Source: DATBHZ01 sp036557185 (GTDB lineage: Bacteria; Actinomycetota; Acidimicrobiia; IMCC26256; JAENVU01). Taken from it: DNA of 13,836 bases. Made by a program: the position numbers and the translations under genes. The DNA is taken from the NCBI GenBank assembly GCA_036557185.1, contig DATBHZ010000159.1, positions 1 through 13,836 on the forward strand, read 5' to 3'. Position 1 is the first letter of the stretch; each line of letters starts with the position of its first letter. Below are positions 1 to 6,485 of this stretch, piece after piece. The notes under the pieces were generated by a model. The model had not been told where the DNA came from. It saw nothing but the letters and a program-made list of their open reading frames with translations, and searched no databases.

Positions 1-26
1 CGATTCGCTCTTCAGGGGGACCAGCA

Positions 27-1205
27 ATGGGTGACGCCGTCATCGTCTCGACCGCTCGCACCGCGATCGGCACCGCTCGCAAGGGCACGTTGCTCGACGT
101 GTCGGCGTTCGACCTGGCCAAGTACTCCATCGCCGAGGCGATGAAGCGCTCAGGCATCCCGTCCGACGAGATCGACGACATCCAGATGGGCGAGTCCCTG
201 CAGGGCGGTGGCGACATCGCCCGGTACGCCGCGGTCGAGCTGGGCATCGCCAACGTCCCCGGCGTCGCGCTGAACCGCCACTGCGCGTCCGGAATGGCGT
301 CGGTCCAGGGTGCGGCCGCGAGCATCCGAGCCGGCATGGACAAAGTGGTGATCGCAGGCGGCACCGAGTCGATCTCGACCTCGCCGTCGGTGATGAAGCG
401 TGCGCTCCCCGGCGACGAGATGCACGCCTGGATGTCGCCGAGCCACCCGGCGACCGAAGAGGCACCTGCGTTCGACATGTCGATCACCGTGGGCTGGAAC
501 TCCGCCAAGAAAGCGAACGTGACGCGTGAGGAGATGGACTACTGGGCGTGCGAGTCGCACCGGCGCGCAGTGGCCGCGATCGACGAAGGCCGTTTCGAAG
601 AGGAGATCTTCCCGATCGAGGTGACGAAGCGTGACGGCGAGACCATCAGCTTCTCCGTCGACGAGCACCCGCGGCGCGACACGACCATGGAGAAGCTCGC
701 CGGCCTGAAGCAGCTGCACCCCGAGATCGAGGGGTTCAGCATCACGGCGGGGAATTCGTCCGGCCTGAACGACGGCTCGGCCGCCATGGTGCTCGTCGAC
801 GCGGACTACGCATCCGCGAACGGGCTCGAGCCGCTGGCCGTCGTGCGGTCGTGGGCGTCGGCCGGCGTCCCGCCCTCCGACACCGGGCTCGGTCCCACGG
901 TCGCGATCCCCAAGGCACTCGAGCGCACGGGTCTGAAGGTCGGCGACGTCGACCTGTACGAGATCAACGAGGCGTTTGCCGCGATGTGCGTCGCCTCGAC
1001 GCGCATCCTCGGCATCCCGCACGAGATCACGAACGTCAACGGCAGTGGCTGCAGCCTCGGTCACCCGGTCGCGTGCACGGGGTCGCGCATGATCGTCACG
1101 CTCATCCACGAGCTTCGGCGCCGTGGCGGCGGGATCGGCGTCGCGAGCATGTGCGCCGGAGGCGGTATGGGCAGCGCGACGGTGATCGAGGTCGCCGGCA
1201 GCTAG
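27..1205 (+). CDS. Thiolase (acetyl-CoA C-acetyltransferase family)
   Basis: A 392-residue thiolase, the usual length for the family. Thiolases cleave 3-ketoacyl-CoA with CoA, or condense two acyl-CoAs, in the cytoplasm. The acyl-accepting cysteine is Cys86 in NRHCASGM. NEAF lies at 314-317, the catalytic His346 in SLGHP, and the second catalytic cysteine Cys376 in SMCAGGGMG, so all expected catalytic residues are present. The ATG at 27 is preceded by AGGGGG at 14-19 with 7-nt spacing, which supports this start. The loop after NVNG reads SGCSLGHPVACTG, where most family members have a glycine in place of Ala349, and it carries two extra cysteines (342 and 350). The stop overlaps the convergent lipoprotein gene by 4 nt. 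Degradative or biosynthetic use, and chain length, cannot be told from sequence. Acyl-CoA dehydrogenase and P450 genes nearby favour a degradative role, which is inference. Confidence 0.93.
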   Translation: MGDAVIVSTARTAIGTARKGTLLDVSAFDLAKYSIAEAMKRSGIPSDEIDDIQMGESLQGGGDIARYAAVELGIANVPGVALNRHCASGMASVQGAAASIRAGMDKVVIAGGTESISTSPSVMKRALPGDEMHAWMSPSHPATEEAPAFDMSITVGWNSAKKANVTREEMDYWACESHRRAVAAIDEGRFEEEIFPIEVTKRDGETISFSVDEHPRRDTTMEKLAGLKQLHPEIEGFSITAGNSSGLNDGSAAMVLVDADYASANGLEPLAVVRSWASAGVPPSDTGLGPTVAIPKALERTGLKVGDVDLYEINEAFAAMCVASTRILGIPHEITNVNGSGCSLGHPVACTGSRMIVTLIHELRRRGGGIGVASMCAGGGMGSATVIEVAGS

Positions 1206-1693
1206 CCCTCGGTGGGGCAGCTCAGCTGCAGCTGCTGCTGCACCGTCTTCGGGGCATCGCATCCGACCCCCGAGGAGCCCATCCCCTCGACGTTCCAGGT
1301 CGCGCCGATGCGCTCGAGCACCACCGCGGTCGGCGGTGTCGCGCTCCCGGCCTTCGGCGTGATCACGGCTGCCGCCCAGATCGCGCTCGCGCTCGCGATC
1401 CTGCAGTTCGTGACCGTGTAGGTGCCTGCGCGGGGAGCGCCCGACGCTCCGCCGATCGCCGAGACGATCGCCGACATCTGGTTGCCGCACGCGACGACAC
1501 CGGCCGGGCTCGCCGGTCTGGTGGTGGTCGTCGGCGTCGAGGTCGTCGGAGCCGCCGTAGTGGACGAGGTCGTGGAGGATTGCCGCGTGGCGGTTGTCGT
1601 GGTCGTCGAGCGTGCCGACTTCTTCGAGGATCCGCCGCTGCACGCAGCCAGGACGGCGGCACAGCACGCGAGCACGAGGATCGATCGGCGCAT
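1202..1693 (-). CDS. Small secreted lipoprotein with Thr/Ser-rich linker
   Basis: A 163-residue putative lipoprotein of unknown function. Residues 1-17 form a signal peptide (MRRS, then a hydrophobic core) ending in a lipobox LAAC, with Cys18 the likely lipidated residue. A low-complexity Thr/Ser/Pro linker covers about 28-60 and would space the domain from the membrane. The C-terminal part (about 62-163) has four cysteines (69, 97, 145, 159) that could form two disulfides outside the cell. I chose the ATG at 1693 because it puts the signal peptide at the N terminus; an upstream in-frame start at 1735 would add 14 residues rich in Arg and Gly. The start lies 7 nt after a TAGCGT -10 box, so the mRNA may be leaderless. 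The gene is convergent with the thiolase and divergent from hisN. I do not recognise the C-terminal domain. Confidence 0.8.
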   Translation of the reverse strand: MRRSILVLACCAAVLAACSGGSSKKSARSTTTTTATRQSSTTSSTTAAPTTSTPTTTTRPASPAGVVACGNQMSAIVSAIGGASGAPRAGTYTVTNCRIASASAIWAAAVITPKAGSATPPTAVVLERIGATWNVEGMGSSGVGCDAPKTVQQQLQLSCPTEG

Positions 1694-1700
1694 CGAGGCC

Positions 1701-1710
1701 ACGCTAGCGT
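1701..1710. promoter_or_regulatory. Palindromic -10 box, putative bidirectional promoter
   Basis: The perfect 10-bp palindrome ACGCTAGCGT contains TAGCGT on both strands (1705-1710 on plus, 1706-1701 on minus), each fitting the actinobacterial TANNNT -10 pattern. On the minus strand the lipoprotein ATG follows after 7 nt. On the plus strand the expected first codon of hisN (1717) follows after 6 nt. Transcription would then begin at or beside the first codon in both directions. I see no convincing -35 element on either side. The whole divergent intergenic space is only 23 bp. The promoter role is inference from spacing and symmetry. Confidence 0.6.
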
Positions 1711-1716
1711 CGCCGC

Positions 1717-2472
1717 ATCGACGAGGACCTGGCACTCGCGCTGGAGCTGGCCGAAGCGGCCGATGTGATCACGCTCCCGCGTTTCCGGGCGGAAGACCTC
1801 CAGGTCGAGACCAAGCCGGACTCGACGCCCGTCTCCGAGGCGGACCGTGGTGCCGAGGAGCGCATCCGGGAGCTGCTCGGACGCGCCCGCCCGAACGACG
1901 GGATCATCGGTGAGGAGCTCGGGAGCGAGGGGAGTGCTACCCGGCGGTGGATCATCGACCCGATCGACGGCACGAAGAGCTATGTGGCCGGGCGCCCGAC
2001 CTGGGCGACGCTGATCGCCCTCGAGGAGGGCGGCGAGCTGGTGGTCGGTGTCGCGAGCGCGCCGGCACTCGGCAAGCGTTGGTGGGCATCACGCGCCGAC
2101 GGTGCGTACGCGGACGGCGCCCGCATCCACGTGTCGGACGTCACCGCCATCGAGGATGCGACCGTCGGCGGATTCGACCGCGGGTGGGAGGCGCTCGGGA
2201 TGGCCACGCAGTACCGAGCGCTCGTCGAGCGCGCGGCGCGGGTCGCGGCGTACGGAGACTTCTACAGCCACATTCAGGTGGCGGAGGGCGGAGCCGACAT
2301 CGCGGCCGAGCCCGTGGTGAACGTCTGGGACCTCGCAGCACTGCTCGTCATCGTCGAGGAGGCGGGCGGACGGCTCACCGACCTCGAAGGCAGGCGCACC
2401 GCCGCGGGCGGGAACGTCCTGACCACCAACGGCAAGCTGCACGACGAGGCGCTCGGGGCGTTGCGCGCATGA
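1717..2472 (+). CDS. hisN: Histidinol-phosphatase / inositol monophosphatase family (HisN-like)
   Basis: A Mg-dependent phosphatase of the inositol monophosphatase fold, closest in pattern to actinobacterial HisN, which removes phosphate from L-histidinol phosphate in histidine synthesis. Counted from 1717 it is 251 residues. Metal-site motifs are visible: GEE in IIGEELG, the DPIDGT motif in IIDPIDGTKSY, and the C-terminal VWDLAA. The WATLIAL stretch after it is typical of the HisN branch. The start is a problem. The first normal start codon in frame is GTG at 1765, but that would remove an N-terminal helix (DLALALELAEAADVIT) that HisN proteins normally have. The frame is open back to a stop at 1705-1707, and the codon where an initiator is expected, 1717, reads ATC. 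The stop overlaps the ATG of a short reading frame leading to the downstream kinase. Other sugar or inositol phosphates are possible substrates, especially given the kinase neighbour. Confidence 0.85.
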   Translation: MDEDLALALELAEAADVITLPRFRAEDLQVETKPDSTPVSEADRGAEERIRELLGRARPNDGIIGEELGSEGSATRRWIIDPIDGTKSYVAGRPTWATLIALEEGGELVVGVASAPALGKRWWASRADGAYADGARIHVSDVTAIEDATVGGFDRGWEALGMATQYRALVERAARVAAYGDFYSHIQVAEGGADIAAEPVVNVWDLAALLVIVEEAGGRLTDLEGRRTAAGGNVLTTNGKLHDEALGALRA

Positions 2473-2492
2473 GCAGCGACATCACGCCATGA
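2469..2492 (+). other. Mini-ORF 1 (MSSDITP) between hisN and kinase
   Basis: A 7-codon reading frame. Its ATG overlaps the hisN stop (ATGA at 2469-2472), and its own TGA overlaps the next ATG (ATGA at 2489-2492). It could be used for termination-reinitiation coupling or be a passive relic of the start duplication. No clear Shine-Dalgarno sequence precedes it. Translation is not proven. Confidence 0.5.
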
Positions 2493-2512
2493 GCAGCGAG
2501 ATCGCTGTATGA
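2489..2512 (+). other. Mini-ORF 2 (MSSEIAV) between hisN and kinase
   Basis: A second 7-codon reading frame. Its peptide MSSEIAV is almost the same as the kinase N terminus MSSEVAV, and its TGA overlaps the kinase ATG (ATGA at 2509-2512). Together with mini-ORF 1 it makes a chain of three ATGA junctions from hisN to the kinase. Translation is not proven. Confidence 0.5.
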
Positions 2513-3852
2513 GCAGCGAAGTCGCTGTCGGCATCGACATCGGCACGAGCTCCGTGAAGGCGCTCGCGGCGGATCCTGACGGCAGCGTCGTCGCGTCCGC
2601 CCGGATCCCGCACGACATCCAGATCCCCGCACCCGACCGGCTGCAGCACGACGCCGACCAGGCGTGGCGAAGAGGCCCGCAGTCCGCGCTGGACGCGCTC
2701 GGGCTCGAGGACGCGCCCGTCGCGGTGAGCGTCAGCGCGATGGTGCCGTCGCTCACGGCGGTCGACGCCGAGGGTGTGCCGCGCACGCCGGGGCTCCTGT
2801 ACGGCGACGGGCGCGGCCGCTCCGAGAAGACCGGCGGCAACCCGATCGAGAATGGCGAGCTGCTGGCCTTCCTGCGGTGGACGGTCGCCGAGTATCCCGA
2901 CGCCTCCGGCTTCTGGCCGGCGACGGCAGTCGCCAACAACGCGCTGTGCGGCTCGCCGGTGCTCGACACCTCGACCGCGTCGACGGCGTTCCCGTTGTTC
3001 GACTGGGTCGGATGGGACAGCGATATAGCGAAGTCGATCGGTGTCTCGGTCGAGACCCTGCCGGAGCTCGTGCCGACCGCGCATCCGTGCGGTCACGTCG
3101 GCGGTGCCGACGGTCCGGTGCTCGCGTCCGGTTGCATCGACGCGCTCGCCGACCAGATCGTCGCGGGCGCGGACCACGAGGGTGACGTGCTCGTGCTCCT
3201 CGGGACCACGCTCATCGTCAACACGATCACCAGCAAGGAGGACGAGGTCCCGGGCTACTGGGTCATCCCGCACACGGCGAAGGGGCTCATGCAGGCAGGC
3301 GGTCCCAGCAACGCCGGCGGGCTCTTCCTGAACTGGGCGACGGCCTCGCTGCGCGACGTCGATCCCGGCGAGCGCGTCCACCCCGACCGCGTCCCGGTGT
3401 GGGCGCCGTATCCCCGCGGCGAGCGGGTCCCGCTGCACGATCCCGACCGGCGCGCGCAGCTGGTCGATCTGGACTTGACCGTCGGTGCCGCCTCGTTGCG
3501 CCGGGCGGCGTTCGAGGCATCAGGTTTCGTCGCACGGCGCGCGATCGACGCGGTGCGCGCCGCGCATGGCATCTCGCCGCGCCGCATCGTCGCGACCGGC
3601 GGGGGCACGCGCGTCGACGAGTGGGTGCAGACGCTCGCCGACTGCACCTCGCTCCCCGTCGTGTGCACCCAAGTCCCCGAGGGCGCGGCGCTCGGCTCGG
3701 CGTTCCTCGCGCGTTGCGCGGCGGGGCTCGAGGAGGGCGGCATGCTGTCCGCCTCGCGATGGGCGCACGACGGCCGGACCGTCGATCCCGATCCCGTATG
3801 GGCCGAGGCGTCGCAGCCGCGATACGAGCGCTTCCTCGACCTCTCGGCCTGA
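2509..3852 (+). CDS. FGGY-family carbohydrate kinase
   Basis: A 447-residue ATP-dependent sugar or polyol kinase of the FGGY family (xylulokinase, glycerol kinase and relatives), cytoplasmic. The N-terminal phosphate-binding loop is GIDIGTSSVKAL at 8-19. The likely catalytic base is Asp211 in SGCIDALADQ. The C-terminal ATP-binding segment has ATGGGTR (362-368) and PEGAALGSAF (390-399). It is somewhat shorter than the usual 480-520 residues of the family. The substrate cannot be read from sequence. The start at 2509 is chosen because GIDIGT then sits at the usual distance from the N terminus. There is no good Shine-Dalgarno sequence, so translation probably depends on coupling with the upstream frames through ATGA overlaps. 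It is co-oriented with the phosphatase gene 36 nt upstream, which suggests a phosphorylated sugar or polyol shared by the two; this is inference. Confidence 0.88.
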   Translation: MSSEVAVGIDIGTSSVKALAADPDGSVVASARIPHDIQIPAPDRLQHDADQAWRRGPQSALDALGLEDAPVAVSVSAMVPSLTAVDAEGVPRTPGLLYGDGRGRSEKTGGNPIENGELLAFLRWTVAEYPDASGFWPATAVANNALCGSPVLDTSTASTAFPLFDWVGWDSDIAKSIGVSVETLPELVPTAHPCGHVGGADGPVLASGCIDALADQIVAGADHEGDVLVLLGTTLIVNTITSKEDEVPGYWVIPHTAKGLMQAGGPSNAGGLFLNWATASLRDVDPGERVHPDRVPVWAPYPRGERVPLHDPDRRAQLVDLDLTVGAASLRRAAFEASGFVARRAIDAVRAAHGISPRRIVATGGGTRVDEWVQTLADCTSLPVVCTQVPEGAALGSAFLARCAAGLEEGGMLSASRWAHDGRTVDPDPVWAEASQPRYERFLDLSA

Positions 3853-3867
3853 GCCGCCGGTCAGTGC

Positions 3868-3880
3868 GCCCCAGCGGGGC
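3868..3880 (+). terminator. Short GC hairpin after the kinase gene, weak terminator candidate
   Basis: GCCCC-AGC-GGGGC forms a 5-bp stem with a 3-nt loop, 15 nt after the kinase stop. No run of T follows, only CTTGCCCT, so intrinsic termination is doubtful. It lies just upstream of the P450 -10 box and could instead be a protein site or chance. Confidence 0.25.
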
Positions 3881-3886
3881 TTGCCC

Positions 3887-3892
3887 TAGAAT
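3887..3892 (+). promoter_or_regulatory. P450 promoter -10 box
   Basis: TAGAAT matches the TATAAT consensus at five of six positions and stands out in a GC-rich intergenic space. The predicted transcript start is about 3899, which leaves a 5' leader of roughly 45 nt with a Shine-Dalgarno sequence. No good -35 hexamer is visible 16-18 bp upstream, which suggests activator dependence or a degenerate -35. Confidence 0.65.
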
Positions 3893-3893
3893 G

Positions 3894-3907
3894 TGACACG
3901 CGTGTCA
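3894..3907. promoter_or_regulatory. Perfect 14-bp palindromic operator at the P450 promoter
   Basis: TGACACGCGTGTCA is an exact inverted repeat with no spacer, starting 2 nt after the -10 box and centred on the predicted transcription start. This is the expected position and symmetry for a dimeric repressor such as a TetR-family protein. No regulator gene lies in the window, so the protein is unknown. Confidence 0.65.
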
Positions 3908-3923
3908 GGGAATTTTTCCTGAC
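3904..3923. promoter_or_regulatory. Second inverted repeat in the P450 leader
   Basis: GTCAGG at 3904-3909 and CCTGAC at 3918-3923 form 6-bp arms around an AT-rich centre. The site shares GTCA (3904-3907) with the first palindrome, so the two overlap. It could be a second repressor site or, in RNA, a hairpin just ahead of the ribosome-binding site at 3932-3937. Confidence 0.45.
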
Positions 3924-3942
3924 GTGAGTGCGGGGGGCCGCA

Positions 3943-5142
3943 ATGGCGTTGACCGAAGTCGATCCGTACGAGTCGTTCGACCCGCGGGACCAGTTCTCGG
4001 GTGTCGCCGGCGATGTGCGCGACCCGTATCCCGCCTTCAGGGCCAAGCGCACCGCCGGACCGATCTCGCTCAACGAGGACGGCATGTACGAGGTGTACAC
4101 GTACGACCTCGTCGCGAAGGTCCTGCGCGACAACATCACGTTCTGCTCCGGCTCCATCCGCGAGCTGATGAGCGTGGCGATGGGCCCGTACCCGTTGGTC
4201 GGCATGGACGAGCCGGAGCACAAGCGGCTCCGTTCGCTCGTCGCGCAGACGTTTCGACAGAAGTCCCTGGCGCACTGGGATCAGGATCTCGTCGTCCCCG
4301 TCGTCGACGAGATGATCGACAAGTTCGCGGGTGCCGGGCGCGCGGAGCTCGTCCGCGAGTTCACCTACCGCTACCCCGCCCAGGTGATCGGCGAGATCCT
4401 CGGCGTGCCACGCGAGGACCATCCGTTTTTCCACCCGCGCGCGCTCATGGTCACCAACGTCTCCGCTCGTCCCGACGAGGGCATCCGGGCGAGCCAGGAG
4501 CTGCGCGACTACTTCGAGACGATCGTGGAGGAGCGTCGCAAGCATCCGAGCTCGGACCTCATCAGCGACCTGGTGCAGGTCGACGTCGACGGTGAGCGTT
4601 TGGGTGACGAGGAGATCTACTCGTTCCTGCGGTTGCTGCTCCCGGCCGGAGCGGAGACGACCTATCGGGCCACGGGCAACTTCCTGTACGGGCTGCTGAC
4701 GAATCCGGATCAGCTGGACGCGCTGCGCAACGACCGGACGCTCATGACGCAGGGGATTGAGGAGTCGATCCGGTGGGAGACACCGCTCCTCATCACCTCG
4801 CGGGAGACCTCGTGCGACACGGTGTTCGAGGGCATCGAGATTCCGAAGGGTATGGGCGTCGTCGCCAACGTCGGCTCGGCGAACCACGACCCGGCCCGCT
4901 GGGAGCGGCCGGACGACTTCGACATCTTCCGCGAGGCGATCCCGCACATCTCGTTCGGCGTCGGGGTGCACATGTGCCTCGGCATGCACCTCGCGCGCAT
5001 GGAGATGGCGACCGCGGTGAACCACCTGCTCGACCGGTGCCCCAACCTGCGGCCCGATCCGGCGCAGTGGGAGGCGCAGGACACCCATATCCACGGCCAG
5101 CGGTTCCGGAGCCCGGTCGCGCTCCCCGTGGTCTTCGACTAG
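3943..5142 (+). CDS. Cytochrome P450
   Basis: A 399-residue soluble bacterial P450 that would insert one oxygen atom from O2 into an organic substrate, with electrons delivered by a ferredoxin. The I-helix oxygen-activation motif AGAETT is at 235-240, ExxR is E274-SI-R277, and the heme-binding loop FGVGVHMCLG ends in the axial ligand Cys345. All core motifs are intact and the length is normal for a class I bacterial P450. The ATG at 3943 follows GGGGGG (3932-3937) at 5-nt spacing. A GTG at 3928 is in frame but would place the ribosome-binding site inside the gene. The promoter carries a palindromic operator, so expression is probably inducible. A single-cluster ferredoxin gene lies about 2 kb downstream at 7136 and could be the partner. 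The substrate is unknown. The stop shares CTAG with the convergent amidohydrolase. Confidence 0.95.
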   Translation: MALTEVDPYESFDPRDQFSGVAGDVRDPYPAFRAKRTAGPISLNEDGMYEVYTYDLVAKVLRDNITFCSGSIRELMSVAMGPYPLVGMDEPEHKRLRSLVAQTFRQKSLAHWDQDLVVPVVDEMIDKFAGAGRAELVREFTYRYPAQVIGEILGVPREDHPFFHPRALMVTNVSARPDEGIRASQELRDYFETIVEERRKHPSSDLISDLVQVDVDGERLGDEEIYSFLRLLLPAGAETTYRATGNFLYGLLTNPDQLDALRNDRTLMTQGIEESIRWETPLLITSRETSCDTVFEGIEIPKGMGVVANVGSANHDPARWERPDDFDIFREAIPHISFGVGVHMCLGMHLARMEMATAVNHLLDRCPNLRPDPAQWEAQDTHIHGQRFRSPVALPVVFD

Positions 5143-6404
5143 CGCGCGCTGCCGCCCTCGCGCACGCCCGCGGCATGCGGCGAACTGCTCGGGGGGAGCG
5201 GGTGCCGGAAGAGGCGCGCGGCGTTCTCGTGCGAGATCTTCGCGATCTCGTCCGGAGGCAGTGACCCGTAGAACCGGTCGAACACAGCCTGCGAGTCGGG
5301 CCACGTGCCGTCGCCGTGCGGGTAGTCGGTCTCGAACATGATGTGATCGACGCCGATCGTGTCGCGCGTGACGATGGTCGACGGGTCGTCGATCGTGCAG
5401 AACCAGAAATTGCGACGCAGCACCTCTGCCGGGCGCAGCTCGCCCGGGAAGTAGTCGCCGTACCCGGACCGGTCGATGATGTTCTCGAGGCGGTCGTGGA
5501 GCATCGCGACCCAGCCGATCCCGCCCTCGGACATCGCGATCTTCAAGTCGGGGTGGCGAACGGCATAGCCCGACCACAGCCACTCCGCGCACGCGCCCAG
5601 CGACAGTTGGCCGAAGAGCGTTGCCGCGAGCGCCACCACCGGTGATTCGGGCGGGCAGTCGGCGACACCGCTCGACCCGACGTGCAGACAGATGACTGTG
5701 TCGGTCTCGGCACACGCTTCGATGATCGGATCCCACCAACCGGAGAAGATGCTCGGCATCCCGATGCGGTGCGGCTGCTCCGGGAGCGTCACGGCTGTGA
5801 AACCCCGTGCCGCGTTGCGGCGGATCTCCTCGGCTCCTTGCGCCGCGTCACCGAGGTACGTGATGCCCATCGGGATCGTGCGCTCGGGGTACGGGCCGTA
5901 CCACTCCTCGAAGAACCAGTCGTTCCATGCGCGCGTCACCGCGAGGCCGAGCTCGGGATCGCTCGCGCGAGAGAACACGGCACCGCAGAAGCCCGTGATC
6001 TGGCTCGGGAAATTGAGCGAGGCCCACACGCCGTTGATGTCCATGTCTCGGATGCGCGCGGTGATGTCGTAGCAACCCGCGCGCATGTCCTCGAAGCGTG
6101 TCGGCTCGACCTTCCAGTCCTCGCGTGACCGGCCGACCACCGCGTTCAGCCCGACCTGGAAGAAGATCTGGCCGTCGAACTCCCAGACCTCGTGTCCCTC
6201 GACCGTCTCGACCACGCGGGGCGCGCGCTCCTGGAACGCGGCGGGAAGGCGTCCCTCGAACATCCCGGGTGGCTCGACGAGGTGGTCGTCGACGGAGATG
6301 ATCGTGTAGCGGATCGGGCGCGGCTCGGGATCCGGGAGCAGGCCGTGCGGCTCCGAGCGTCGCCAGTGCAGCTTCCACTGGCGGTCTGCTTCAGCCCCAA
6401 CCAT
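5139..6404 (-). CDS. Amidohydrolase_2 family TIM-barrel metal-dependent hydrolase
   Basis: A 421-residue cytoplasmic protein of the amidohydrolase_2 (ACMSD-like) family, which includes decarboxylases and hydrolases acting on aromatic and other ring compounds. Likely metal or catalytic residues are the N-terminal DDH (39-41, in ISVDDHLVEPP), His241 in CLHVGSSG, Glu293 in MSEGGIGW and Asp360 in ETDYPHGD. The VDDH-EPP type N terminus is common in actinobacterial members found beside P450 and acyl-CoA genes. The ATG at 6404 follows GGGAGG by 10 nt on the minus strand. An in-frame TTG at 6422 would overlap that ribosome-binding site, so I reject it. The gene is convergent with the P450, sharing CTAG at the stops, and divergent from a lipoprotein gene across 81 bp. 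The reaction cannot be assigned. A role in the same catabolic route as the P450 is inference. Confidence 0.88.
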   Translation of the reverse strand: MVGAEADRQWKLHWRRSEPHGLLPDPEPRPIRYTIISVDDHLVEPPGMFEGRLPAAFQERAPRVVETVEGHEVWEFDGQIFFQVGLNAVVGRSREDWKVEPTRFEDMRAGCYDITARIRDMDINGVWASLNFPSQITGFCGAVFSRASDPELGLAVTRAWNDWFFEEWYGPYPERTIPMGITYLGDAAQGAEEIRRNAARGFTAVTLPEQPHRIGMPSIFSGWWDPIIEACAETDTVICLHVGSSGVADCPPESPVVALAATLFGQLSLGACAEWLWSGYAVRHPDLKIAMSEGGIGWVAMLHDRLENIIDRSGYGDYFPGELRPAEVLRRNFWFCTIDDPSTIVTRDTIGVDHIMFETDYPHGDGTWPDSQAVFDRFYGSLPPDEIAKISHENAARLFRHPLPPSSSPHAAGVREGGSAR

Positions 6405-6426
6405 CCGGTCAAAACCTCCCAAATCG

Positions 6427-6437
6427 GTCTGTCAGAC
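6427..6437. promoter_or_regulatory. Candidate operator in the amidohydrolase/lipoprotein divergent space
   Basis: GTCTG-T-CAGAC is an 11-bp odd-centred inverted repeat in the 81-bp gap between divergent genes. It contains TGTCAG (6431-6436… read as CTGTCAGAC), a half-site also found in the P450 operator region. I see no clear -10 box on either strand here. Short palindromes can arise by chance. Confidence 0.3.
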
Positions 6438-6485
6438 TGTCGGGTCGACCGCGGCGTCGGCACCGAGCTCAGCCTGGAGGTAGGG

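Larger units (their letters stand above)
2469..2528 (+). repeat. Triplicated 20-bp start-codon repeat
   Basis: Three head-to-tail 20-bp units begin at 2469, 2489 and 2509. Each opens with the identical 11 bases ATGAGCAGCGA. Units 2 and 3 match at 18 of 20 positions, units 1 and 2 at 15 of 20. Because 20 is not a multiple of 3, each ATG lies in a different reading frame. The third is the start of the sugar kinase. The pattern looks like slipped-strand or unequal duplication of the kinase start, later drifted. Confidence 0.9.

Noticed and set aside
1515..1610. GTC/GGT-rich low-complexity tract resembling a tandem repeat
   Set aside because: It encodes the Thr/Ser-rich linker of the lipoprotein on the minus strand and shows no regular repeat unit.
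150..1667. Long open frame on the minus strand opposite the thiolase and lipoprotein
   Set aside because: It is a GC-rich shadow frame, full of Arg, Asp and His, without recognisable motifs, and it overlaps two well-supported genes.
3886..5739. Long minus-strand open frame of over 600 codons across the P450
   Set aside because: No domain is visible, the composition is that of an antisense GC-rich frame, and the P450 motifs on the plus strand are complete.
6405..6422. TTG start at 6422 for the amidohydrolase
   Set aside because: It would bury the GGGAGG ribosome-binding site within the coding region; the ATG at 6404 is better placed.
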